Origin: Pontixanthobacter aestiaquae
GTDB lineage: Bacteria; Pseudomonadota; Alphaproteobacteria; Sphingomonadales; Sphingomonadaceae
Assembly: GCF_009827455.1 (NCBI RefSeq)
Contig: NZ_WTYZ01000001.1
Location: 1,807,001-1,871,000 of the forward strand
Direction: 5' to 3'
Length of the DNA stretch: 64,000 nucleotides
Shown here piece by piece: positions 25,161-33,117 of the stretch; position 1 is the first letter of the stretch; every line of letters starts with the position of its first letter. The notes under the pieces were generated by a model. That model saw only the letters and a program-made list of their open reading frames with translations, did not search any database and had not been told where the DNA came from. The translations under genes were made by a program, and so were the position numbers.

Positions 25161-25643
25161 TTAGAGCGCCGTCTCGACCTTTTTGTCTTTCATATCGTCG
25201 CGAACATCCATGCCCAGCGCCATCTTCGCTGTCGTGAGCATTGACTGGTCGCCGCTCCAGATGTCAGCCAAACCCAAGTCCATGCGTAGCATCACCATAT
25301 TCGGATCGTCTTTGCCGCCCGGGAACCATGCTTCGACAAAATTGCTCCAGTGTTTATTCAACCGTTCGCGGCTTGTCTCTTCTGTTAACACGCCTTCGAA
25401 GCGCGCAAAGATATCGTGATCCTTGCTGGCAAAGGTTGCCGTAGTTGGGCCCTTCTTTGCTAGATCGGAATCTTTGGTGGTGAAAAACCAAATTGAGCTG
25501 TCCGCATCTTTATCCAGCTGCGCTGTCATAGGCACGGCTGTATCCGGGTCGTTGTCCAGCTGCAGGAACACAAACGGCGAGTCTGCCAGTGATTCCCAAA
25601 ATTTGCTCTTAAGCTCTGCGGTGTTTCCTTCAGTGTACTTCAT
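25161..25643 (-). CDS. General stress protein, pyridoxamine-phosphate-oxidase-like fold
   Basis: A 160-aa protein of the general stress protein 26 / pyridoxamine 5'-phosphate oxidase-related family, flavin- or F420-binding split-barrel proteins linked to stress responses. Characteristic segments: FVFLQLDNDPDTAVPMTAQLD, the ring-binding SIWFFTTKDSDLAKKG, and the C-terminal AWFPGGKDDPNMVMLRMDLGLADIWSGD. The ATG at 25643 is preceded by GAGGAG. The frame stays open far upstream, but that part is the antisense of the extensin-like gene and is not coding. No pathway can be assigned. Confidence 0.87.
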   Translation of the reverse strand: MKYTEGNTAELKSKFWESLADSPFVFLQLDNDPDTAVPMTAQLDKDADSSIWFFTTKDSDLAKKGPTTATFASKDHDIFARFEGVLTEETSRERLNKHWSNFVEAWFPGGKDDPNMVMLRMDLGLADIWSGDQSMLTTAKMALGMDVRDDMKDKKVETAL

Positions 25644-25770
25644 GGTACTCCTCGTTAAATGTATGATAAAACAATGGATGAATGTGCAATCCGTTCCGAC
25701 AAATTTGGAAAGCAGGTTTGTGCTGCTGCGACCGGCAGTTACATAGCCGCTTGGTGTCGGGGGCAGGAAA

Positions 25771-26505
25771 TTGGCTGATAAGATTGCGAGAATATCGACG
25801 CAGATCGGACGGTTTCGAACCGACCGACTAGTCCTCGCAGCTGTCTGCCTGGTTGCTATTCTGGTCGCTGCACAGCAATGGCTGTCAAGCAATCCACAGC
25901 ACAACCCGTGGGCACCGCTTGATCTGCGCAACCCGCCGGGCTGGGCCACCCACACCAAACTAAGTGAGCTTCGCAGAGATAAGGCACTGTGCCGCGATGT
26001 TCTTTCGCGCAGCGAAATCGACTTCGTTGCGCTCGCAGCCGAAGGCGAGGGCGCATGTGCCCGTCCTGACAGAACTGTATTGAGCCGTTTCCCGTATTCC
26101 GGCCGTACGCCCGCGACCACCTGTCCGGTTGCTGCCGGCATGCAGTTGTGGCTTGATCAGACTGTACAGCCTGCGGCTTTGGAGATTTTCGGGTCTGCGG
26201 TAACGCAGATCAGCCATTTGGGCGCATTCAGTTGCCGCCGGATGTATAACAGCAAAACCGGCGCTTGGAGCGAACATGCAACGGGCAATGCCATAGATGT
26301 GGCCGGTTTTGAGCTGGCCAATGGAATACAGATTAGTCTGCTCGACGATTGGAACGGAGACAGCCAAAAATCCGCGTTCTTAAGGCGCGTCCGCGATGGC
26401 GGTTGCGGGATTTTCGGGACCGTCCTGTCGCCAGACTATAATGCGGCACACCGCGATCATTTTCACTTCGATCAGGCGGATCGCAATTGGGGCGTGTGCC
26501 GCTAA
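25771..26505 (+). CDS. Extensin-like family protein
   Basis: A 244-aa envelope protein of the bacterial extensin-like C-terminal family. Residues ~20-38 form one hydrophobic helix (LVLAAVCLVAILVAA), then comes the conserved domain with CPVAAGMQLWL, the SHLGAFSCRRMYN segment, EHATGNAIDVAGF, and AHRDHFHFDQ near the end; the His/Asp clusters resemble D-Ala-D-Ala carboxypeptidase-type zinc peptidases. Five to six cysteines suggest periplasmic disulfides. The start is TTG at 25771, preceded by GGCAGGAAA; no ATG fits before the membrane helix. It is convergent with phoB (3-bp gap). Confidence 0.85.
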   Translation: MADKIARISTQIGRFRTDRLVLAAVCLVAILVAAQQWLSSNPQHNPWAPLDLRNPPGWATHTKLSELRRDKALCRDVLSRSEIDFVALAAEGEGACARPDRTVLSRFPYSGRTPATTCPVAAGMQLWLDQTVQPAALEIFGSAVTQISHLGAFSCRRMYNSKTGAWSEHATGNAIDVAGFELANGIQISLLDDWNGDSQKSAFLRRVRDGGCGIFGTVLSPDYNAAHRDHFHFDQADRNWGVCR

Positions 26506-26508
26506 GCG

Positions 26509-27195
26509 TCAGCCCTCCATGGCATATCCGGCAGAGCGGACAGTGCGGATCAGATCCTTCTTGCCGTCCATCTCGATCGCTTTGCGCAATCTGCGAATGT
26601 GGACGTCAACAGTCCGTAACTCGATATCGCTCTCGGTTCCCCACACGCCATCCAGCAGCTGGTTACGCGAGAATACTCGACCAGGGCTTTCCATAAAGAA
26701 CTGGAGCAGGCGATATTCTGTGGGGCCCAGCTTGATCGGTGTTCCTGCGCGTTCGACCTTATGTGCCACAGGATCGAGCCGGATATCGCCGACTTCAATT
26801 GTTTCACCCGCGAGGACAGGGCGGATACGGCGCATCACAGCCGCAACACGTGCCAGAAGTTCGCGGGGAGAAAAGGGTTTGGTGACGTAATCATCAGCGC
26901 CGGTGTCTAGACCGCGGATACGGTCATCCTCATCCTCCCGCGCAGTGAGCATGATGATCGGGACATGGGCGGTTTCTTTGGATCGTCTTAGCTGGCGGCA
27001 GACTTCGATACCGCTGGTACCTTCGATCATCCAGTCGAGGATAATCAGGTCGGGTGTGTCTTCGGCAGCCAAGACCAACGCGTCGTCGCCATCCTTGGTG
27101 CAGCGGACCGAATAACCTTCATTCTCGAAACGGAATTCCAACAGCTCCGACAGGGCCGGATCGTCTTCAACGAGCAGTAGCTTGGCAGCGGACAT
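26509..27195 (-). CDS. phoB: Phosphate regulon response regulator PhoB
   Basis: A 228-aa OmpR-family regulator: receiver domain with acidic Glu10/Asp11/Asp12 and phosphoacceptor Asp54 (LIILDWM), conserved Lys in YVTKPFSP, and a C-terminal winged helix (VDVHIRRLRKAIEMDGKKDLIRTVRSAGYAM). It is activated by PhoR under phosphate limitation and binds Pho boxes such as the one at 31531-31548. It is the last gene of the minus-strand cluster, 102 bp after phoU. Confidence 0.95.
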   Translation of the reverse strand: MSAAKLLLVEDDPALSELLEFRFENEGYSVRCTKDGDDALVLAAEDTPDLIILDWMIEGTSGIEVCRQLRRSKETAHVPIIMLTAREDEDDRIRGLDTGADDYVTKPFSPRELLARVAAVMRRIRPVLAGETIEVGDIRLDPVAHKVERAGTPIKLGPTEYRLLQFFMESPGRVFSRNQLLDGVWGTESDIELRTVDVHIRRLRKAIEMDGKKDLIRTVRSAGYAMEG

Positions 27196-27297
27196 GTCAT
27201 ATTACCCCAACGAGCCTAACCAGAGGCGATTCTTGCGAGACGAGTGTTACACCTTACACCGCGCCGAAATTGTTACAGCTTGGAGACAATCACCGTT

Positions 27298-27966
27298 TTA
27301 TCCGTCTTCATCGGGTGGGTAATTACCGGTCGCCGCAAAGTGCACCATCTCGGCAACATTGGTCGCATGATCGCCAATCCGTTCGATATTGCGCGCGACA
27401 AACAGCAATTGCGCAGCGCTGGAAATTGTCGCAGGATTCTCGACCATATAACTGACAACATTGCGGAAGATGCTGTTATAGAACGCATCCACTTTTTCGT
27501 CAGTGGCGATCACTTCGCGGGCCAAAATAGGATCGCGTGATGCATATGCGGTAAGCACATCGTGGACCATCTCGGCGGCAATTTCGCCCATAGCGGGCAG
27601 TAAAGTGAGCGGTTCAAAATGCTTGCGCTCCTCAACTTCCTTCACGCGCTTGGCGATATTTTTGGAGTAATCACCAATCCGCTCCACCACGCCAGCGATC
27701 TTCAAGGCAGCGATAACTTCGCGCAGATCATCGGCCATTGGCGCGCGCAAGGCGATAATGCGGACCGCCAGCTTATCGACTTCGGATTCGAGTGCGTCGA
27801 TTTTCTTGTCGCGTTTGACTACACCCTTTGCGAGTGCGGCATCTCCCTTGATCATCGCCTCGAGCGATTCCTGGATCGATAATTCCGCGAGCCCGCCCAT
27901 TTCGGCGATCAACCCACGTAGACGGGTAATGTCCTCGTCAAACGCCTTGACTGTATGCTCGTTCAT
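27298..27966 (-). CDS. phoU: Phosphate signalling regulator PhoU
   Basis: A 222-aa all-helical protein with two tandem PhoU three-helix bundles. The metal-cluster motifs ExxxD are recognisable in each half (ALESEVDKLAVRIIAL; VDAFYNSIFRNVV). PhoU links the PstSCAB transporter to PhoR and keeps the regulon off when phosphate is plentiful. Its ATG shares one base with the pstB stop (TAATG), so the two are translationally coupled. Confidence 0.95.
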   Translation of the reverse strand: MNEHTVKAFDEDITRLRGLIAEMGGLAELSIQESLEAMIKGDAALAKGVVKRDKKIDALESEVDKLAVRIIALRAPMADDLREVIAALKIAGVVERIGDYSKNIAKRVKEVEERKHFEPLTLLPAMGEIAAEMVHDVLTAYASRDPILAREVIATDEKVDAFYNSIFRNVVSYMVENPATISSAAQLLFVARNIERIGDHATNVAEMVHFAATGNYPPDEDG

Positions 27967-28757
27967 TAGCCGTACCGCCCTGTGATGTAATCCTGGGTCT
28001 GCTGTTCTAACGGATTGGTGAAGATGTCGGAAGTCCGGCCATATTCAACAATGTGGCCCAAATGGAAGAATGCGGTCCGTTGGGAGACGCGCGCAGCCTG
28101 CTGCATCGAGTGCGTTACGATAACAATCGCGTAATTTTCGTTGAGGTCAGCGATCAGCTCCTCGATCTTCGCAGTCGCAATCGGATCCAGTGCAGAGCAA
28201 GGCTCGTCCATCAGGATCACTTCGGGATCGACCGCGATAGCGCGCGCAATACACAGGCGTTGCTGCTGACCACCCGACAGGGCGGTACCGCTGTCTGTCA
28301 GTCTATCCTTGACCTCGTTCCACAGACCGGCCCGCACAAGCGAGCGTTCGACAACTTCGTCCAGCTCTTCTTTGCCCTCTGCAAAGCCGTGGATCTTCGG
28401 CCCGTAGGCGATGTTGTCATAGATCGATTTTGGGAACGGGTTGGGTTTCTGGAAGACCATGCCGACGCGGGCGCGCAATTGTACGACATCCATACTGCTT
28501 CCGTAAATATCCTCGCCGTCCAGCGTAATGTCGCCTTCAACACGGGCGGTTGGGATCGTGTCGTTCATACGGTTGAGAACGCGAAGGAAAGTCGATTTAC
28601 CGCAGCCCGAAGGGCCAATGAACGATGTCACATATTTCGACGGAACTTCTATCGAGACATTATCGATAGCTTTCTTGTCTCCATAGTAAACGGACACGCC
28701 CTGCGCGTTCATTTTGGCGGTAGTCGCCTCAAGATTGGGATGGATCTTTGTCACCAT
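27966..28757 (-). CDS. pstB: Phosphate ABC transporter ATP-binding protein PstB
   Basis: A 263-aa ATPase subunit of the high-affinity phosphate importer. Walker [10 protein letters not shown] is at 48-56, the Q-loop at [10 protein letters not shown], the ABC signature LSGGQQQR, Walker [14 protein letters not shown], and the H-loop VTHSMQQA. The ATG at 28757 lies within the end of pstA (7-bp overlap), and its stop overlaps the phoU start. Confidence 0.97.
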   Translation of the reverse strand: MVTKIHPNLEATTAKMNAQGVSVYYGDKKAIDNVSIEVPSKYVTSFIGPSGCGKSTFLRVLNRMNDTIPTARVEGDITLDGEDIYGSSMDVVQLRARVGMVFQKPNPFPKSIYDNIAYGPKIHGFAEGKEELDEVVERSLVRAGLWNEVKDRLTDSGTALSGGQQQRLCIARAIAVDPEVILMDEPCSALDPIATAKIEELIADLNENYAIVIVTHSMQQAARVSQRTAFFHLGHIVEYGRTSDIFTNPLEQQTQDYITGRYG

Positions 28758-30022
28758 TTTTTCTCGAATTTGTTGCGCAGGTAGATGGCTAGTCCGTTCA
28801 TCACGAGGAGGAACAGCAATAGGATGATGATAGCAGCCGACGTGCGTTCCACAAAACCGCGGTCCACTTCATCGGACCAGAGGAAGATTTGCATCGGCAA
28901 TACGGTTGCTGGTGATGTGAACCCGTCTGGTGGTGTGGAAACGAACAAACGCATACCCACCATTAGCAGCGGAGCAGTTTCGCCAAGCGCGCGCGCCATA
29001 CCGATGATTGTGCCAGTTAGAATGCCGGGCAGAGCGAGCGGGAGAACGTGATGGAAGACGACTTGGACTGGTGAAGCGCCGACAGCGAGCGCACCGTCGC
29101 GTATCGAAGGCGGAACGGCTTTAATCGCGTTTCTGCCCGAAATCACAATCACTGGAAGCGTCATCAGCGCGAGTGTCATACCACCGATAATCGGCGTTGA
29201 ACGGATTCCGGGGAAGAGCGTGAGAAACACTGCAAGCCCTAATAGACCGAATATGATCGACGGGACCGCCGCAAGGTTGTTGATCGATAATTCGATAAAG
29301 TCTGTCCAGCGGTTCTTCGGAGCATATTCCTCAAGATACAGTGCGGCCATCACGCCAATCGGGAACGCCAGAAGTAGCGTCACGATCATAGTGAGCATCG
29401 AGCCTTTGAGAGCGCCCCAAATACCGGCTGCTTGCGGATCGGTCGCGTCGGACCTTGCCAGGAATCCTCCGTCAAAGCGCTTGTCAATCTTGCCTTCGGC
29501 TTCCAGCCTTTCGGCCAGAGCGCGCATTTCCAGCGAGCCTTCACCGTCATATCCGCCCGCGAGGTTGGCTGACGCTGGCAGCCATAAGGTCGTTTTTTCT
29601 CTGAGCAGTGCGGGGCTGGCGATGATATACTGGGCGACTTCCCGCCACGCATTACCGCTCAATTCCGCCGCGGCTTCTTCACCCAGCGATTCCTGAGCGT
29701 AAAATTCTATGATCTCGGGCAGGCCCTGTGCTTCCAGCGTCTGCAACGCATCGGGCCGTGCCAAGGCGGCAGGATCGGCGGCAATTCCACCTTCGGCAAA
29801 ATCAACCGGGACAGCCAGCTCGGCGCGCTGAAACCCGCCAATTCCGTTTATCGCCATGTTGACCAGTAACATAGCGAGCACCGCGACAGAGAAAGACACC
29901 GCAAAAAGGCCAAGAAACTTGAAACGTCTCTCAGCCGCGTAGCGTTTTTGCAGGCGTGCCTTGAAAGCCGCGCTGCGGGTGGCCAATTCGTTGGTGATTT
30001 CGGAGGCTGCTGCGTCAGTCAT
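28751..30022 (-). CDS. pstA: Phosphate ABC transporter permease PstA
   Basis: A 423-aa inner-membrane permease. After one N-terminal helix (~38-60) comes a large ~140-residue periplasmic region, longer than in E. coli PstA (296 aa), then five further helices carrying the EAA-type loop ([27 protein letters not shown]). The ATG at 30022 is chosen; a GTG three codons earlier also exists. It overlaps the pstC 3' end by 8 bp, so expression is coupled. Confidence 0.93.
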   Translation of the reverse strand: MTDAAASEITNELATRSAAFKARLQKRYAAERRFKFLGLFAVSFSVAVLAMLLVNMAINGIGGFQRAELAVPVDFAEGGIAADPAALARPDALQTLEAQGLPEIIEFYAQESLGEEAAAELSGNAWREVAQYIIASPALLREKTTLWLPASANLAGGYDGEGSLEMRALAERLEAEGKIDKRFDGGFLARSDATDPQAAGIWGALKGSMLTMIVTLLLAFPIGVMAALYLEEYAPKNRWTDFIELSINNLAAVPSIIFGLLGLAVFLTLFPGIRSTPIIGGMTLALMTLPVIVISGRNAIKAVPPSIRDGALAVGASPVQVVFHHVLPLALPGILTGTIIGMARALGETAPLLMVGMRLFVSTPPDGFTSPATVLPMQIFLWSDEVDRGFVERTSAAIIILLLFLLVMNGLAIYLRNKFEKKW

Positions 30023-31400
30023 ACGCTTCACGGAACCTTTTCACGACACGCAGAGCCACAAAGTTCAGACCAAGCGTAACCAGAAACAGAACAAAGCCCA
30101 GTGCGAAAGCACTCAGTGTCGCAGGGTGATCGAAACTACCTTCGCCAGTCAGCATCTTCACGATCTGCACCGTGACAGTGGTCATCCTGTCGAGCGGGTT
30201 TGCGCTAAGATTGGCGGCCGTCGATGCAGCCATAACCACAATCATTGTCTCACCGATAGCGCGGCTGATTGCGAGCATAATGCCGGCAACGATGCCGGGC
30301 AGGGCGGCGGGTACCAGCACACGCTTGATTGTTTCCGACGTGGTTGCACCCATTGCCAAACTACCATCACGCATGGCCTGTGGAACCGCCGCGATGGAAT
30401 CGTCCGCCATCGATGATACAAACGGGATAATCATCACACCCATTACGAGACCGGCTGCCAAAGCGCTTTCGCTGGACGCGCCGCTGATCCCGATCATAGC
30501 GGCCAGATCGCGAATGAAAGGCGCAACTGTAAGCGCCGCAAAGTAGCCGTACACGACAGTCGGAACGCCGGCGAGGATCTCCAGCGCAGGCTTCAGCCAG
30601 CTGCGCACGCGAGGCGCGGCATATTGCGTCAGATAGATTGCGCTCATTAAGCCGAGCGGGATAGCGACAATCATCGCGATAATCGCACCGATAAAGATAG
30701 TGCCCCAGAAAAGCGGAACAGCGCCAAACCTTGTCGGGTCCGGATTCTGCGGATTGCTCATCGGGTCCGGGCCCCATTCGGTTCCGAAGAGGAAATCGAT
30801 CGGGCTAACCATTCCGAAGAAGCGGAACGTTTCAAACACCAGACTGGCAACAATCCCGAGCGTCGTGAGAATGGCGACAAGCGACGCGAGTAGTAGCACC
30901 GCCATCACGGTCTTCTCAACGCGTGTCCGTGCGGTGAAGTCCGGTTTCAATCGCAGGAACGCCCAGGTGCCGCAAAGGAACCCAATTATCAGCGTGCTGA
31001 GAATGCCGATGAGATTGTATCGCGAGAGTGCTTCACGAAATGGTTCGATGAGCGGCTTTGCAGCTTCGTTGAATACACCGGGCGAAGTACCGTTCGCCAC
31101 GGCCATCGCCTCGCGAAGCAGCGTGTCGCGCTGAAAGCCAGCGGCGGGAAGATCTGATGCCGCCGGCGACATAAGCACCGATTGTTCGACCAGATATGGC
31201 GAAGCGATGAGCCACAGAGAGATAAATGCCACAAGTGGCACAATGACCCATAGAGCGACATACCAAGCGTGATAGACCGGCAGGGCAGCAAGCCGCCCGA
31301 CATTCTCATCGCGGCGGAATGCCCAAGCGCGCGAACGGGCGGATATCCACCCGGCGAGCCCGAGGCCAACAGCAAGTAATAGGAGAATGGCTGGCGACAT
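30015..31400 (-). CDS. pstC: Phosphate ABC transporter permease PstC
   Basis: A 461-aa permease, longer than E. coli PstC because of extra N-terminal helices and a periplasmic loop (residues 1-150), as is usual in alphaproteobacteria. The core has the permease signature GATTSETIKRVLVPAALPGIVAGIMLAISRAIGETM. It is the first gene of pstC-pstA-pstB-phoU-phoB; a Pho box lies 131 bp upstream, behind phoR. No pstS gene for the periplasmic binding protein is found in this window. Confidence 0.95.
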   Translation of the reverse strand: MSPAILLLLAVGLGLAGWISARSRAWAFRRDENVGRLAALPVYHAWYVALWVIVPLVAFISLWLIASPYLVEQSVLMSPAASDLPAAGFQRDTLLREAMAVANGTSPGVFNEAAKPLIEPFREALSRYNLIGILSTLIIGFLCGTWAFLRLKPDFTARTRVEKTVMAVLLLASLVAILTTLGIVASLVFETFRFFGMVSPIDFLFGTEWGPDPMSNPQNPDPTRFGAVPLFWGTIFIGAIIAMIVAIPLGLMSAIYLTQYAAPRVRSWLKPALEILAGVPTVVYGYFAALTVAPFIRDLAAMIGISGASSESALAAGLVMGVMIIPFVSSMADDSIAAVPQAMRDGSLAMGATTSETIKRVLVPAALPGIVAGIMLAISRAIGETMIVVMAASTAANLSANPLDRMTTVTVQIVKMLTGEGSFDHPATLSAFALGFVLFLVTLGLNFVALRVVKRFREAYD

Positions 31401-31530
31401 CGCTCAAGCAGATCCTAGATAGTTGAGCCTGATAGCGGCGTTTGGGTTTTGCAAGCGGCCATGATCCATCCGAAACCGAAATATGCCGAAAGAATCATGC
31501 CCTGCTTTTCTGCACCGTTGTTGGAAGAGT

Positions 31531-31548
31531 GTGACAGGAACATGACAA
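31531..31548 (-). promoter_or_regulatory. Pho box upstream of pstC
   Basis: On the minus strand the sequence is TTGTCATGTTCCTGTCAC: two 7-bp direct repeats (TTGTCAT and CTGTCAC) with a 4-bp spacer, an 11-bp period, matching the PhoB consensus CTGTCAT-N4-CTGTCAT/C at all but one base. It lies in the gap between phoR and pstC, so pstCAB-phoU-phoB can be induced separately from phoR. Confidence 0.85.
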
Positions 31549-31557
31549 TAAGTCCGC

Positions 31558-32736
31558 CTAAGTGTTTTGCGCGGGAATCCGTGCGCTGATTGTTGTCCCT
31601 TGGCCAAGCTCGCTAACAATGTCGAGACGCCCCAGATGACGCTCCACAATGTGTTTCACGATTGCCAGGCCCAGTCCGGTGCCGCCAGCAGCGCGGCTGC
31701 GCCCGGGATCGGTCCGGTAAAAACGTTTTGTGAGATAAGGGATGTGCTCCGGATCGATGCCCGCCCCTGTATCGCTAACCGATATCTTGGCCTCGGCGCG
31801 ATCCGTCTCTGACAGGGATATGGTAACTTTGCCGTCGGCATCGCCATATTTCAGGGCGTTATCGACAAGGTTCCGGACAAGTTGCTCCAGCTGGCGCGCA
31901 TCGCCCAGCACTGACATGTCTTTCTCGATATCAAATTCGAGCCTGTCTGCTCTTTCCAAACCGGCGGCGTCTTTCGATGCCCGTTCGATGAGCTTTGCCA
32001 ATTGCAAGTTCTCACGCGGTTTATCGTGTTTTTCTGCCTCAATCCGTGAGAGGGACATGAGGTCGCTGACCAGACTTTGCAGGCGTCGGCCTTCACCCAG
32101 AATGACATTCAGGAACTTTTCTGTCTTCTCTGGTGGAAGCGAACCGTCACTGTCTTTAATGGTTTCGACATATCCAAGGATGGACGCGAGCGGCGTCCGA
32201 AGCTCGTGGCTGGCATTCGCGACAAAGTCAGTGTGGGACCGTGCGACATCGGTCTCTGCGGTCTGGTTAAGCAACTCCACCACCGAAACGTTTTTTCCCA
32301 GCGTCTGGCGGTTGATACGCCACACGTCTTTGCGGCGCACAAGTCCTTGTATCTTTGCTGCTCCGTTCTTCTTCGATTCGAGGAGCTTGATCGCTTTGGG
32401 GTGGCGCATCGCTACGCGCATATCCTGCCCTACGATGTGTTTACCCAGAAGCTTTCGGGCTGCGCGGTTGGCAACCGTGACACGGGTGTCCTCCATGACC
32501 AGGATTGGCGTGCCCGAATATTCGACCAGCTTGGCCATATTGTCGCTGCTGAACGGGTCGTCGACTTTGACGATTTCGTCTGGTGGCGGCGTGATTGCAA
32601 TTAAGAAGAGTGACCCCGACCACACCAGCGCGACGGCGAGTGTAAGCCACAGGTTCACGCCATAGGCGACAAGGATAAGGGAAGTGACAACAGCCAGAGC
32701 CAGTCCGGGCCAAAGGAGAGAGCCGTTACGGTTCAT
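31558..32736 (-). CDS. phoR: Phosphate regulon sensor histidine kinase PhoR
   Basis: A 392-aa membrane kinase: two N-terminal helices (~8-50), a PAS-like domain (~65-160, VEYSGTPILVMEDTRVTVANRAA), HisKA with FVANASHELRTPL (phosphorylated His177), and HATPase with NALKYGD, DTGAGIDPEHIPYLTKRFYR and GGTGLGLAIVKHI. The tiny periplasmic part fits PhoR, which senses phosphate through PhoU and PstSCAB rather than directly. It stands at the head of the cluster, 157 bp before pstC. Confidence 0.94.
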   Translation of the reverse strand: MNRNGSLLWPGLALAVVTSLILVAYGVNLWLTLAVALVWSGSLFLIAITPPPDEIVKVDDPFSSDNMAKLVEYSGTPILVMEDTRVTVANRAARKLLGKHIVGQDMRVAMRHPKAIKLLESKKNGAAKIQGLVRRKDVWRINRQTLGKNVSVVELLNQTAETDVARSHTDFVANASHELRTPLASILGYVETIKDSDGSLPPEKTEKFLNVILGEGRRLQSLVSDLMSLSRIEAEKHDKPRENLQLAKLIERASKDAAGLERADRLEFDIEKDMSVLGDARQLEQLVRNLVDNALKYGDADGKVTISLSETDRAEAKISVSDTGAGIDPEHIPYLTKRFYRTDPGRSRAAGGTGLGLAIVKHIVERHLGRLDIVSELGQGTTISARIPAQNT

Positions 32737-32809
32737 ATTCCAAGCGCCTTAGCGGGGCAGCGTGGCCTGCGCTACACAATATGCTGGCTTGTCATATTTG
32801 TAACTGGAA

Positions 32810-32884
32810 TGGTGACCCCTACGGGAATCGAACCCGTGTTTCAGCCGTGAAAGGGCCGCGTCCTAACCGCTAGACGAAGGGGCC
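32810..32884 (-). tRNA. tRNA-Glu (anticodon TTC), copy 1
   Basis: 75 nt including encoded CCA. On the minus strand the acceptor GGCCCCT pairs with AGGGGTC, discriminator A; the anticodon loop CTTTCAC gives TTC. The body is identical to the copy 54 bp away. Confidence 0.97.
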
Positions 32885-32938
32885 ATTCTGGTCAGGCGTG
32901 TCGTGATAGACTCGCGCCTGAAACAAAATCGCCATCAC

Positions 32939-33013
32939 TGGTGACCCCTACGGGAATCGAACCCGTGTTTCAGCCGTGAAAGGGCCGCGTCCTAACCGCT
33001 AGACGAAGGGGCC
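32939..33013 (-). tRNA. tRNA-Glu (anticodon TTC), copy 2
   Basis: 75 nt, identical to copy 1, with encoded CCA. It is transcribed first, ahead of copy 1. A perfect 10-bp inverted repeat (CGCCATCACT at 32930-32939, AGTGATGGCG at 33016-33025) brackets the gene, so the 5' leader and 3' trailer of the precursor could pair beyond the acceptor stem. Confidence 0.97.
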
Positions 33014-33117
33014 ATAGTGATGGCGTGGCGGCGCAATTAGGGGCGAGAATGTTCTGCGTCAAGCCTAGCGCGCAGTTTTGAAGCCGCTTTATCGGTGGCA
33101 CAGCGTAATTTTTGGCG

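Noticed and set aside
25644..26141. Long in-frame extension upstream of the minus-strand stress-protein gene
   Set aside because: It runs antisense to the extensin-like gene, and a good start with GAGGAG exists at 25643 that gives the normal family length.
32790..32810. CTTGTCATATTTGTAACTG upstream of phoR, resembling a second Pho box
   Set aside because: Only the first half-site fits (TTGTCAT); the second (GTAACTG) deviates and the orientation is opposite to phoR.
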